Origin: Vibrio penaeicida
GTDB lineage: Bacteria > Pseudomonadota > Gammaproteobacteria > Enterobacterales > Vibrionaceae
Direction of reading: 5' to 3'
DNA: 64,000 bases
Assembly: GCF_030689305.1 (NCBI RefSeq)
Contig: NZ_JAUYVM010000004.1
Span: forward strand, 1 to 64,000
The position numbers were made by a program, and so were the translations under genes. Below are positions 38,215 to 47,070 of this stretch, in pieces. Below the pieces are notes generated by a model. It searched no databases. It saw only the letters and a program-made list of their open reading frames with translations, and was not told the origin of the DNA. Position 1 is the first letter of the stretch, and each line of letters opens with the position of its first letter.

Positions 38215-39009
38215 ATGAGAGAGAATCCCCAAACCAATACCCATCCGGCTATTTCTTTTGAAGAACTGCCTTCAGATGTGTACATGAATTTTGATGCGTT
38301 CAATTCGAATACTGTTACGCGAGAACATTGTCACGTTTGGGGGCAATTGCAATTTATTCGAGGCGGTATGTTGGAGCTGTTTGCTGATAAGACACGATTT
38401 CTAGCGCCGCCCAATTTGGCGATTTGGGTTCCTGCTGGTGTATTGCACCACAGTTTTAATAGAAAGCCTCTGGATTACTGTTCGCTCAATGTCAGTGCTG
38501 ATAAGACAACGCATATGCCAAAACAGACTTGCCTATTGGGTGTAACACCAATTATGACAGCCATTATCGAAGATTTTCGGCAGAGAGATGTGTGTTCGGC
38601 AGAATCGGAGCAAGATAAGCGATTAGTTGATGTTTTACTGGATCAATTGGCAATGGCACCTGAGAAACATCATTTTTTACCCACCTCCAGTCACAAGATG
38701 TTAGCCCCTATTCTTAGAGGGTTAGAAGAGAACCCAACTAACAACGACTCATTGAAAAACTGGGCTGCTCGCGTTCACACTACCGAGCGGTCTCTTGCAA
38801 GGCACTGCCAAAGCGAATTAGGGATGAGTTTTACAGAGTGGCGTTTACGTATACGTTACCTTCACTCTATGGAGTTGCTTCGTAAAGGTAAGTCGGTAAA
38901 GGAAACCGCGTTTCTTCTGGGTTACAACCAAGCCAGCCCATTTATTACAATGTTCAAACGTTACGCTGGAGTAACGCCAGATCAATATAAAGTGAATAGA
39001 CCAGTATGA
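38215..39009 (+). CDS. AraC-family transcriptional regulator with N-terminal cupin
   Basis: A 264-residue regulator. The N-terminal cupin about 25-110 includes HCHVWGQLQFIRGG and VPAGVLHHSF. The C-terminal HTH_18 about 160-262 has WAARVHTTERSLARHCQ and FLLGYNQASPFITMFKRYAG. The target is not evident: pyrC is convergent and the bio operon is divergent across the MITE. It probably autoregulates through the 18-bp repeats upstream. The stop codon overlaps the convergent terminator. Confidence 0.88.
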   Translation: MRENPQTNTHPAISFEELPSDVYMNFDAFNSNTVTREHCHVWGQLQFIRGGMLELFADKTRFLAPPNLAIWVPAGVLHHSFNRKPLDYCSLNVSADKTTHMPKQTCLLGVTPIMTAIIEDFRQRDVCSAESEQDKRLVDVLLDQLAMAPEKHHFLPTSSHKMLAPILRGLEENPTNNDSLKNWAARVHTTERSLARHCQSELGMSFTEWRLRIRYLHSMELLRKGKSVKETAFLLGYNQASPFITMFKRYAGVTPDQYKVNRPV

Positions 39010-39034
39010 AAAATGCCCGCATGTTTGCGGGCAT
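39008..39034 (-). terminator. Terminator of pyrC
   Basis: On the minus strand stem ATGCCCGC / GCGGGCAT with a 6-nt loop and then TTTTT (the A run at 39009-39013). It overlaps the stop codon of the convergent AraC gene. Confidence 0.8.
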
Positions 39035-39078
39035 CTGATTTGGGTTACTTAATCGATGTATCGATCAGTGTTAACGAG

Positions 39079-40107
39079 TTACTTTACTTTCCACTCAATC
39101 TGCTCACCAGCACGGATTGGCACAACAATGTCGCTACCAAATGGCATAGTTTCAGCTACATCCCAAGATTCTTTAACCAGTGTTACCGTATCTTGATTGC
39201 GAGGAAGCCCGTAAAAATCCGGACCATTGTGGCTTGCAAAACCTTCAAGGTTTTCTAGCTTGCCTTCGTTATCAAAAACTTCTGCGTAAAGTTCTACTGC
39301 AGCGTGCGCAGTGTAAGAGCCTGCACAACCACAAGCAGATTCTTTCGCTCCTTTTGCGTGTGGTGCAGAATCTGTTCCTAGGAAGAACTTTTTGCTGCCG
39401 CTGGTGGCTGCTTCAATCAACGCTTGTTGGTGTGTATTGCGTTTCAAAATTGGCAAGCAGTAGAAATGTGGTTTGATACCGCCCACTAACATGTGATTAC
39501 GGTTAAACAGCAAGTGGTGCGCGGTAATTGTTGCCGCGACGTTTTCGTTCGAGTTCTTCACAAAGGTTACTGCGTCGGAAGTTGTAATGTGCTCAAGAAC
39601 GATCTTTAGGTTAGGGAAGTCGTTAACGATAGGAGCAAGAACGGTGTCTAGAAACTTCTTCTCGCGGTCGAATATATCGACGTCGTGAGTGGTGACTTCA
39701 CCGTGAATCAAAAGCAGCATGCCAACTTCTTGCATGGTTTCTAACACATGATAGATGTTTTTCGCATCTGTTACACCTGAATCAGAGTTTGTTGTTGCAC
39801 CTGCAGGGTAGAGTTTAGCTGCGACAATTTTGCCCGTCGCTTTCGCTTTACGAATTTCATCAGAAGTCGTGTTATCCGTTAGGTAAAGAGCCATCATAGG
39901 TTCGAAGTGCTCGCTTGGCCTTTCTGCCATGATACGGTCACGATAGGCCAGTGCCATTTCGGTATCGGTAACGGGTGGGATGGTATTTGGCATTATCAGA
40001 GCTCGACCATTGTAGCGGCTGATATCGCGTACGGTGTCGGTTAAAACATCGCCATCGCGTAAGTGAACGTGCCAGTCGTCAGGACGAGTGATAGTAATTG
40101 TTGTCAT
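39079..40107 (-). CDS. pyrC: Dihydroorotase
   Basis: Zinc enzyme forming dihydroorotate in pyrimidine synthesis. A 342-residue class II enzyme close to the E. coli length. The metal-binding [10 protein letters not shown] motif (two His) is at the N-terminus, [12 protein letters not shown] carries the carbamylated Lys, LLIHGE and EHITTSDA give further ligands, and [13 protein letters not shown] gives the late Asp. GGGAG lies upstream of the ATG. A PurR-like box lies about 70 bases upstream; PurR regulates pyrC in E. coli. No aspartate carbamoyltransferase adjoins it. Confidence 0.97.
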   Translation of the reverse strand: MTTITITRPDDWHVHLRDGDVLTDTVRDISRYNGRALIMPNTIPPVTDTEMALAYRDRIMAERPSEHFEPMMALYLTDNTTSDEIRKAKATGKIVAAKLYPAGATTNSDSGVTDAKNIYHVLETMQEVGMLLLIHGEVTTHDVDIFDREKKFLDTVLAPIVNDFPNLKIVLEHITTSDAVTFVKNSNENVAATITAHHLLFNRNHMLVGGIKPHFYCLPILKRNTHQQALIEAATSGSKKFFLGTDSAPHAKGAKESACGCAGSYTAHAAVELYAEVFDNEGKLENLEGFASHNGPDFYGLPRNQDTVTLVKESWDVAETMPFGSDIVVPIRAGEQIEWKVK

Positions 40108-40175
40108 TTGAAAGCTCCCACCAGGTTAAGATAAAACAGGAGCCTAAAAGTAGGAATTCGACGAAAAGTCTAAAA

Positions 40176-40191
40176 ACGCAACCGTTTAGGC
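40176..40191 (+). promoter_or_regulatory. PurR-like box upstream of pyrC
   Basis: ACGCAACCGTTTAGGC matches 9 of 11 fixed positions of the PurR consensus, including the central CAANCGNTT core. It is the third such box in the window, and all three precede genes of the E. coli PurR regulon. Confidence 0.5.
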
Positions 40192-40617
40192 GACAGGATG
40201 ATAGACAAAAATACGTTATCTTTCACGCCTTTTTTGCCTTCAAGCCTATTAAAGGTGCATTTACTTCATTTGGCTCCCTACCTTTCCGTCGTCACATGAC
40301 TTAGTTGGAAGAGTATGTTTAGACTAACTGTGTTTAAACGTTTGTGCCGAATATGTGAGCTTGAAAAGCGAGAATAGCTTACATAACGTATAATCGAATG
40401 CTCTTCGTACTGAAACGTATAGGTGTAAAAAGTGTGAATCTTTGACTCGAATCATCGTGTTCATTATTGTACCGTTACCCTAATTCGTAGACATTGCAGC
40501 AAATAAAAATAGGGAAAGATGAGCCTCACTTATGACGCCCAAAGCAGTTAAGTAAAACTTCCAGCTTCCATTATTGAAAATCACAAAGACAAAAGTCTTT
40601 TAGAGTAGTGAATAACA
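40192..40617. other. Intergenic region before the MOSC-reductase gene
   Basis: About 425 bases without a gene. A TATAAT hexamer occurs at 40389-40394 but I find no -35 element at good spacing. No repeat or operator recognised. Confidence 0.25.
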
Positions 40618-42444
40618 ATGACAAAACCGTACTTATCGCAAATTAACGTTTTTCCTGTTAAATCCATCGGAGGAATTCGACTTTCAAAAGCTTGGGTTGA
40701 GAAGCAAGGGCTAACTTTCGACCGTAGGTTCATGGTCGCGGCGATGGATGGTTCAATGGTCACGGCGAGAAAACACCCCAATATGGTGAAAGTAGACGCT
40801 GTGCTTCAACCTGATGGATTTGTTATGACCTACCTAGGAATGCCGACGTTAAGGCTCCGTTACGCTGATTTAGAAAGAAAAGTGATGTCAGCACAGGTTT
40901 GGAATGACAATTTTAACGCGTTGTCGACAACTCAGGTGGCGAACGATTGGTTTAGTCGAATTTTGGGCATACCAGTTCAGCTGCTTTATTGTGGTGAGCA
41001 GTCGAACCGCGTTAGAGAAAAAATCCAAACGAACGTTAGCTTTGCTGATGGGTATCCTCTCCTTGTGATCAGCGAAGCATCACTAGCGGAATTAAATAAA
41101 AGAAGTGGCGAAACCAATTCAATGGATCAATTCCGAACCAACTTGGTGGTTTCTGATACTGAACCTTTTGCGGAAGACGGTTGGAAGCGAATCAAAATTG
41201 GTGATGTCGAATTTGAAGCGGTAAAGCCATGTGAAAGGTGCATTCTAACGACAGTAAATACACAAACTGGGGAGTTTAAAACCTCAAAAGAGCCTCTAAA
41301 GACGCTCTCCACCTTCCGAGCAAACGAACGGGGAGGTGTGTTCTTTGGTCAAAATCTTGTTTCTAAAAATGAAGGTATCATTCGCGCCGGTGATGTGGTG
41401 GAGGTTTTAGAAGCAAAACCTAAAGAAGAGTACAAAGATAATTCGAAAGACAAGTTAACGCTCACATGTGTGGAGAAAGAAACCATAGCACGTGATTTTT
41501 TGACGTTTTGGATGGAACCAGCGAAAGGCACCTTACCCGGCTATCTACCTGGTCAACATCTGCCAGTAGAAATTGATACACCAGTAGGTAAACTTTCTCG
41601 CCGCTACACCTTATCCTCCAGTCCGACACGACCTGGCAGGTATGCCATTTCGGTAAAACGAATCAATGAAGGTGCGGTGTCAAATTGGCTGCACGATCGA
41701 TTCAAAGTGGGGGACACGCTGGTGGCAGATACACCTGATGGCGCATTCCACCTAACCAATACGCTTCATCCCTTGCTGCTAATGTCCGCAGGCAGTGGTG
41801 TGACTCCAATGCTCTCTATGCTTCGTTACCTTTCGGATCACGACCAAGTTAATAACGTTGTTTTTTATCATCAATGCAGTACTGAGCGAGACATCCCTTG
41901 CCGTAAAGAGCTAGAGAAGCTGAATATGATTTATCCGGGGTTGCATGTAGTGATTTCTTTAACGCAACCAGATTCCAGTTGGCACGGGTTGACGGGGCGG
42001 CTGTCGCTAAGCCATATAAAGAAAATACCTGACCTGTTATCAAGGCAGGTTTTCGTATGTGGTCCTAGCGGCTTTATGACCAAATCTAAAAATCTTTTGA
42101 TGAAAACGGGGTTGGATGAAAGTCAGTATCATCAGGAAGCATTCGGCGTAGCCAAGCCAGTTGAATTGCCGTTGAAAGAGATAAAAGTGACGGTGGATGG
42201 AAAAACGTTTGAAGGGAATAACCAACAACCCCTTTTGAATCAGGCTGAAGATGCTGGAATGAGTATAGCGAACAGTTGCCGAGCGGGGCTTTGTGGCGCG
42301 TGTCGTGTGAAAGTCGTTCGCGGGGAGTTTGAAACGCCAGATGTGCCAGCGTCGATGCCAGATGATAAAGCGAATGACATTGTTTTGGCTTGTTGTAGTA
42401 CGCCTCTTGGTGACGTCTCTATATCGACAGACCTTAAAGCTTAA
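40618..42444 (+). CDS. MOSC domain - FAD/NAD reductase - 2Fe-2S ferredoxin fusion
   Basis: A 608-residue three-part protein. MOSC_N and MOSC domains span about 1-265 (FPVKSIGG; CERCILTTVNTQTGE), as in YcbX, which reduces N-hydroxylated compounds through the molybdenum cofactor. A ferredoxin-reductase unit spans about 280-510 (RRYTLSSSPT for FAD; SAGSGVTPMLSML for NAD). A plant-type 2Fe-2S domain ends the chain with Cys554, Cys559, Cys562 and Cys592. In E. coli YcbX needs a separate reductase; here it appears built in, giving a self-sufficient NAD(P)H-driven enzyme. Substrate unknown. Confidence 0.9.
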   Translation: MTKPYLSQINVFPVKSIGGIRLSKAWVEKQGLTFDRRFMVAAMDGSMVTARKHPNMVKVDAVLQPDGFVMTYLGMPTLRLRYADLERKVMSAQVWNDNFNALSTTQVANDWFSRILGIPVQLLYCGEQSNRVREKIQTNVSFADGYPLLVISEASLAELNKRSGETNSMDQFRTNLVVSDTEPFAEDGWKRIKIGDVEFEAVKPCERCILTTVNTQTGEFKTSKEPLKTLSTFRANERGGVFFGQNLVSKNEGIIRAGDVVEVLEAKPKEEYKDNSKDKLTLTCVEKETIARDFLTFWMEPAKGTLPGYLPGQHLPVEIDTPVGKLSRRYTLSSSPTRPGRYAISVKRINEGAVSNWLHDRFKVGDTLVADTPDGAFHLTNTLHPLLLMSAGSGVTPMLSMLRYLSDHDQVNNVVFYHQCSTERDIPCRKELEKLNMIYPGLHVVISLTQPDSSWHGLTGRLSLSHIKKIPDLLSRQVFVCGPSGFMTKSKNLLMKTGLDESQYHQEAFGVAKPVELPLKEIKVTVDGKTFEGNNQQPLLNQAEDAGMSIANSCRAGLCGACRVKVVRGEFETPDVPASMPDDKANDIVLACCSTPLGDVSISTDLKA

Positions 42445-42460
42445 CGATTACGAAACAAAA

Positions 42461-42489
42461 AAACAGAGAACTTAGGTTCTCTGTTTTTT
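42461..42489. terminator. Bidirectional terminator between the MOSC fusion and nadE
   Basis: Stem AAACAGAGAAC with loop TTAG and GTTCTCTGTTT, a T run to the right and an A run to the left. Serves both convergent genes. Confidence 0.85.
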
Positions 42490-42547
42490 ATTGGTGGAAG
42501 TCACTTAATTTGGTTGGTTTTACTCAACCTAATCTGTGCTGGAACAC

Positions 42548-43378
42548 TTAGTCATAAATGGTAGGAATAGGCTGACGTTTGTGCTGAGTTGCTTTGTAAA
42601 TCGCAACGAGCTTTTGGGTGACCTCTTCAGAGACAGGTTTTCCTTCAAGGAAGTCGTCTATTTGATCGTAAGTGAGATTCAGAGCGTCTTCATCCGCTTT
42701 CTGTGGCGCAAGTTCTTCTAAATCGGCTGTTGGAATCTTATGAACAAGCAGCTCTGGCGCGCCTAAAGTGTCCGCAATTTCGCGCACTTGACGCTTGCTC
42801 AAACCAAACAACGGTGCTAGGTCGCATGCTCCATCCCCGAATTTAGTATAAAAACCAGTAATGTTTTCAGCAGAGTGATCGGTTCCTAAAACTAAACCAC
42901 CTACGTAACCAGCAATTTCATATTGTGCCACCATTCGAGCACGTGCTTTGACGTTTCCTTTTACGAAATCTATTTTCGCTGGGTCTTGAGGGAGCAGATT
43001 GGAATCTTGAAGTGCAACGTGAGACGCGCTATGTAAGCCATCCACGCCCGCTTGAATGTTTACTGATACAGAATGTGAAGGTTGTATAAAACTCAGTGCC
43101 AGTTGTGCTTCGTCTTCGTCTTTTTGTTCGCTGTAGGGAAGGCGTACTGCAATAAATTGATAGTCAGCGTTGTCAGACTCTTCATTAAGCTTGTTTACTG
43201 CAAGTTGAGCCAATCTTCCGCATGTAGTGGAATCGACACCGCCACTAATACCCAAAATTAAAGACTTACAACCAGACTCTTGAAGTTTACGCTTAATAAA
43301 ATCAACGCGACGCTGAATTTCAAAATGAGGATCGATCGAAGCCAATACTCGCATCTCGTCACGGATTTGATGTTCCAT
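42548..43378 (-). CDS. nadE: NH3-dependent NAD synthetase
   Basis: Amidates deamido-NAD to NAD with ammonia and ATP, the last step of NAD synthesis. At 276 residues it is the short, ammonia-dependent form without a glutaminase domain. The P-loop [16 protein letters not shown], then [13 protein letters not shown] and [20 protein letters not shown] are typical. AAGGAAACAG precedes the ATG. It is divergent from a NadD-like gene, so the pair likely serves NAD salvage or resynthesis. Confidence 0.96.
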   Translation of the reverse strand: MEHQIRDEMRVLASIDPHFEIQRRVDFIKRKLQESGCKSLILGISGGVDSTTCGRLAQLAVNKLNEESDNADYQFIAVRLPYSEQKDEDEAQLALSFIQPSHSVSVNIQAGVDGLHSASHVALQDSNLLPQDPAKIDFVKGNVKARARMVAQYEIAGYVGGLVLGTDHSAENITGFYTKFGDGACDLAPLFGLSKRQVREIADTLGAPELLVHKIPTADLEELAPQKADEDALNLTYDQIDDFLEGKPVSEEVTQKLVAIYKATQHKRQPIPTIYD

Positions 43379-43459
43379 TCTGTTTCCTTATTGTGCTGCC
43401 GAGTTTTCATATCTGAGTGAGTTAAAGGTGGCGCTCTAAACCCTGTATTTTATAACCCT

Positions 43460-43485
43460 GTATCTTAGGGTCACTTGGATATATC
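43460..43485 (+). repeat. Dispersed intergenic repeat, copy B
   Basis: Opens GTATCTTAGGGTCACTTGGA and ends TATATC, between divergent nadE and the NadD-like gene. An 8-bp unit CCCTGTAT is also doubled just before it at 43441 and 43456. Confidence 0.5.
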
Positions 43486-43604
43486 ATACCCCAATCTTTT
43501 TATTATTAAACACCGATTTGCCTGAAAAAAGTTACCGAAATGGAATTCTCGGATACTTGGGCTTAAGTGTTACGAATGATGGAATTTCTTCCAGTAACGA
43601 ATGT

Positions 43605-44126
43605 ATGAAAAATATTGCAATCTTTGGTAGTGCTTTCAACCCACCAACTCTTGGACACAAAAGTGTTATCGAATCATTAACGCATTTCGATAAAGTATTG
43701 TTAGTTCCAAGCTATGCGCATGCATGGGGAAAAGAGATGGCAGATTTCGATGTAAGGTGTCAGATGGTTGACGGATTTATTTCGGATATAGCTCAATTCA
43801 ACGTTGAATTGTGCCGAATAGAAGAGAGCTTATATCGCCCGGAAGAGAGTGTAACGACGTATGCACTTTTAAATGCCCTCCAAGAAACCTACCCCGATGC
43901 GGAGCTAACGTTTGTTATAGGTCCAGATAATTTCTTTAACTTTTCCAAGTTTTACTGTTCTCAAGAGATCACTAAGCGCTGGTCAGTAATGGCATGTCCT
44001 GAAAGAATTCCAGTCCGGAGTACGCTAATTCGTGAGAAATTGGCTCAAAATGAATCGATATCAGCTCTAACTACCCGATCTGTCAATAATTTCTTGCGAA
44101 ATCGCACATTGTATCGGAAGATATAG
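43605..44126 (+). CDS. NadD-like nicotinate/nicotinamide nucleotide adenylyltransferase
   Basis: A nucleotidyltransferase of about 173 residues from MKNIAIFGSAFNPPTLGH, which holds the (H/T)xGH motif as TLGH. VIGPDNFFNFSKF and the late VRSTLIREKL (equivalent of ISSTxxR) are also present. It should join ATP to nicotinate mononucleotide, giving the deamido-NAD used by the divergent nadE. The open frame extends to 43518, but the added residues do not look like the family, so I start at 43605. Shine-Dalgarno is weak. The housekeeping nadD is probably elsewhere. Confidence 0.85.
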   Translation: MKNIAIFGSAFNPPTLGHKSVIESLTHFDKVLLVPSYAHAWGKEMADFDVRCQMVDGFISDIAQFNVELCRIEESLYRPEESVTTYALLNALQETYPDAELTFVIGPDNFFNFSKFYCSQEITKRWSVMACPERIPVRSTLIREKLAQNESISALTTRSVNNFLRNRTLYRKI

Positions 44127-44153
44127 GAATAATTTTTTAGAGGGCTCAAATCG

Positions 44154-44639
44154 ATGACCAAACGTAGTTACAATTTAGTTTGTATGCTTGGCTTCTTTAC
44201 GATTCCTGCTTTTGCGTGTAGTTCTTTTCAGTCTCCATCCTCAATTATGATGGTCGAAAAAGAGCAAGATTCGGTTTGTGCATCGATTGCACATTCATTT
44301 GATGCTTTTACCTCAAGCCTCACATCTGTGAAAGACTTTATAATCGACCCAGTGGGTAACGACGATTACTGGGAAGAATGGACGCTTAAAAGTGGCAGTG
44401 ATCCGTTGCTATATTCAAGTGTTGAAAGTAATCATTTTGGCATCGGCGTCTGGATGCCAGACGAATATGACAGCCAATTTGACGACATGACTTATTCTGA
44501 AAAGCTTGAAGCTACGGGTTTGAAATTCAGTTTAGGTTTAGGTGAAAGGGACGACAACGAACCGCGAATGCGAATTGACTATCGTTGGCATAACCTACAG
44601 CCTGGCGATGTGATGTTGCAAGTTGAAGTGCCTTTTTAA
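44154..44639 (+). CDS. Hypothetical exported protein
   Basis: A 161-residue protein with a signal peptide ending near AFAC. The cysteine could be a lipidation site, but the preceding residues fit a lipobox poorly. The mature part is acidic with a WEEWTLKSGSDPLLYSS stretch and ends in two beta-like segments (RMRIDYRWHN, DVMLQVEVPF). I do not recognise a family. It begins 27 bases after the NadD-like gene, which may mean shared transcription. The terminator loop contains its stop codon. Confidence 0.7.
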   Translation: MTKRSYNLVCMLGFFTIPAFACSSFQSPSSIMMVEKEQDSVCASIAHSFDAFTSSLTSVKDFIIDPVGNDDYWEEWTLKSGSDPLLYSSVESNHFGIGVWMPDEYDSQFDDMTYSEKLEATGLKFSLGLGERDDNEPRMRIDYRWHNLQPGDVMLQVEVPF

Positions 44640-44650
44640 GGCACTTTTCT
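44626..44650 (+). terminator. Terminator overlapping a stop codon
   Basis: Stem AAGTGCC / GGCACTT around TTTTTAA, which holds the stop codon of the exported protein gene, followed by TTCTATTT. Confidence 0.65.
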
Positions 44651-44733
44651 ATTTAATCTCTATTTTCTCTTCTTTTTCTTCTTACTTATGCCTCACGTTC
44701 TATGAACTTTCGCCGCTGTTTATAGGCGTACCT

Positions 44734-45342
44734 CTATAAGCTTTCACCCATTACTAACATTGCCAGTTGTTCGAATTCTTCTTCTCGACCAGCAAAAAAC
44801 TCATCAATAACAACGTTTCTCTTCGTGCCTGATTGCATTTTCTTTTTGGCTTCTCGAAGGCTCAACACCAATAACAATTCTTTGCTTAAACTGCTCTCGT
44901 CGTCTGCGCTCCACTGGGAAATCTGCATACTCAGCGGCGACATATCGAGTAGAGGTCTTAGTGTTCTGGATTCGTCTCGAATTACATCTAAAAGATTGTT
45001 TATTTCTTCATCTTTAAGTTTTTGCTGAGAAAGCTTCTCTAATATGGCTTTAGAGACAGGTGGTAAGGAAACAAAGCCCGCTTGAGTAGGAAATTTGTCT
45101 TGCAAGCGAACAGAGAAATCGATTTGAGAAACCGTTGAACCAGGCACGAAAGTAACAGACGTTAAGCAATCAATGGGTAACCAAATTGCGCTGTCTTGTT
45201 CTACTGCATATTCGTTCCTACCAAGCTTCACTAACACCAACCCTGATTCAACATAGATTAGGCTGTGCTTAAGACGTTTTTTACGAGGTGTGGTTACCAG
45301 AAATGAGTAAACTGTATTTTGATGCTCTACTGCATAATTCAT
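44734..45342 (-). CDS. AraC-type N-terminal (cupin) protein lacking the DNA-binding domain
   Basis: A 202-residue protein. Residues about 15-90 look like an AraC-family ligand-binding cupin (SLIYVESGLVLVKLG, SAIWLPIDCLTSVTFVPG). A helical region to about 150 resembles the AraC linker and dimer helices. The C-terminal HTH_18 expected after it is absent; residues 150-200 are charged helices without the usual F..R motif. It may be a natural ligand-sensing protein without DNA binding, or a shortened regulator. No partner adjoins it. Confidence 0.65.
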   Translation of the reverse strand: MNYAVEHQNTVYSFLVTTPRKKRLKHSLIYVESGLVLVKLGRNEYAVEQDSAIWLPIDCLTSVTFVPGSTVSQIDFSVRLQDKFPTQAGFVSLPPVSKAILEKLSQQKLKDEEINNLLDVIRDESRTLRPLLDMSPLSMQISQWSADDESSLSKELLLVLSLREAKKKMQSGTKRNVVIDEFFAGREEEFEQLAMLVMGESL

Positions 45343-45808
45343 AAAGGGTTTCCGGATACTTTAACTGTGGAAAAGAGTATCTTTTATTAGTGTAAATTCC
45401 AATGAAAACTGAGACATTTAGCCATTTATGCTCAAACCTCTAGGAGAGAGCGAGTTATTCCACGTTGTTCTTTTCCATGAACTGAAACGGAATAATGGAG
45501 ATTTCTAAGCCCCGTATCTTGAGATAGTTTGGGCGTTTTACGTCAGAGTTTGGTGATTTCTGTATTTGTAATAGAACAAATGATGGCTTTTTCCCTCTAT
45601 TTTTTCAGCGTTAAACGAAAAGGTGGGGTCGTTTCTTACAGGAAAGACAAGCCAGTTGTGATTTCAGTAACCTACCTTCGCGCACAACAATTAGGTGGGC
45701 TTAGTATATAATCTGGTCTGACCTTAATTAAACGACGCATTCATTAGCTGCTTGTTTTCTCAAGTACGCGTAGAATATGCCGGATTTTAAAATTGACGTA
45801 TAGATTAG
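45343..45808. other. Intergenic region before the acyltransferase gene
   Basis: 466 bases. It contains a copy of the dispersed repeat (45514-45535). A 60-codon ORF at 45529-45711 has no ribosome site or family resemblance, so I do not call it. No operator recognised. Confidence 0.3.
45514..45535 (+). repeat. Dispersed intergenic repeat, copy C
   Basis: GTATCTTGAGATAGTTTGGG followed by CG, related to copies A and B, in the gap before the acyltransferase gene. Confidence 0.5.
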
Positions 45809-46912
45809 ATGACTAATAAAACGGATCCTTATAAAGAAATTCGTCCGTACAATGATGACGAGATTCCCGCTGCCATTGAACGCCTAATTAATGATGAAGA
45901 ATTTATCTCTGCTATCTTAGAGCATCGCTTCAGTAACCATGCAAGTTGGTTCAAAAATATAGTTAGCCCAATGGTTAAGGTTTACCTTAAGTTTAAGTGG
46001 GCTAAATTGGATTCCGTTGAAGCAATTCAATTAGAAGTTGAAAAATACCTGAGTAAGACACTAGATGTGACAACTGACGGTGTAACATATTCTGGTTTGG
46101 AACGGTTAGATAAGAATACCCCATACTTATTTATCTCTAATCACCGAGATATCGCAATGGACCCTGCTCTGGTGAACTGGGGCTTGTATAACAATCAGCA
46201 TAAGACGGTCCGTATTGCTATTGGCGATAATCTTCTGAAGAAACCGTGCGCGACGGAACTCATGAAGCTGAATAAAAGCTTTATAGTAAACCGCAGTGCA
46301 AAAGCACCGCGTGAAATGATGAAAGCGCTTGGGCAGTTGTCTTCTTACATAAAACACTCTTTAGATACCGATAACTCTATCTGGATTGCGCAGAAAGAGG
46401 GGAGAGCTAAAGATGGGAACGACAAAACAGATCCAGCCATTTTAAAAATGTTGCATGTAGAAGGCAGAAAACAAAAAATGCCTTTCTCCGAATACATAAA
46501 AACGCTGAAAATCGTTCCTGTAGCGATTTCCTACGAGAACGATCCTTGTGACATTGCCAAAGCGAAAGAACTGTTTGAGAAAGCAGAGTCAGGCAGTTAC
46601 AAGAAAACTGAATTTGAAGATATCGAAAGCATCATTCAAGGCATCGTAGGGTATAAAGGTCGTGTTCATGTTAGCTTCGGCAACGTAATTGAAGATGATT
46701 TTGAAACACCGGATGAGTTGGCTCAAGAAATTGATGATCAGATTCATTCTATCTACAAGCTCTTTCCAATCAACTATTATGCCGCTGCTGATGCAGAACA
46801 TGCTGATTCGAAAGCAAAGGAATCACTGGACAGTAAGCTACGAGAATTACCAGAAGGTGCACACGATTTCCTTAAGCAAATGTACGCTAACCCAGTAGCG
46901 AACCAAGGCTAG
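45809..46912 (+). CDS. PlsC-like 1-acyl-glycerol-3-phosphate acyltransferase family protein
   Basis: A 367-residue acyltransferase-like protein without membrane segments. The catalytic block reads LFISNHRDIAMDPAL: the His and Asp are separated by five residues instead of the usual four, as in a subgroup with NHRDIxxD. WIAQKEGRAKDG and a LKIVPVAISYE block follow, as in lysophosphatidate acyltransferases. A charged helical C-terminus follows. It is a single-gene unit with a terminator. The substrate is unproven. Confidence 0.8.
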   Translation: MTNKTDPYKEIRPYNDDEIPAAIERLINDEEFISAILEHRFSNHASWFKNIVSPMVKVYLKFKWAKLDSVEAIQLEVEKYLSKTLDVTTDGVTYSGLERLDKNTPYLFISNHRDIAMDPALVNWGLYNNQHKTVRIAIGDNLLKKPCATELMKLNKSFIVNRSAKAPREMMKALGQLSSYIKHSLDTDNSIWIAQKEGRAKDGNDKTDPAILKMLHVEGRKQKMPFSEYIKTLKIVPVAISYENDPCDIAKAKELFEKAESGSYKKTEFEDIESIIQGIVGYKGRVHVSFGNVIEDDFETPDELAQEIDDQIHSIYKLFPINYYAAADAEHADSKAKESLDSKLRELPEGAHDFLKQMYANPVANQG

Positions 46913-46994
46913 GTTTTTCGGGTTTACACTGAAAAAGCTCGCCTTTAAGAATTTAGCCTGCGAGCCCGGTCAGTTTACCTTTAAAGAACTTAGA

Positions 46995-47026
46995 AAGGAG
47001 CGTTATTGCCTAACGCTCCTTTTTTT
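46995..47026 (+). terminator. Terminator after the acyltransferase
   Basis: Stem AAGGAGCGTTA with loop TTGCC and TAACGCTCCTT, then a T run. Confidence 0.88.
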
Positions 47027-47070
47027 CTTCTACTATTTAAATCACTTGATCTGCAGTTGTATAGGGCTGG

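Noticed and set aside
45529..45711. 60-codon ORF before the acyltransferase
   Set aside because: No Shine-Dalgarno, no recognisable motif, and it overlaps a dispersed repeat.
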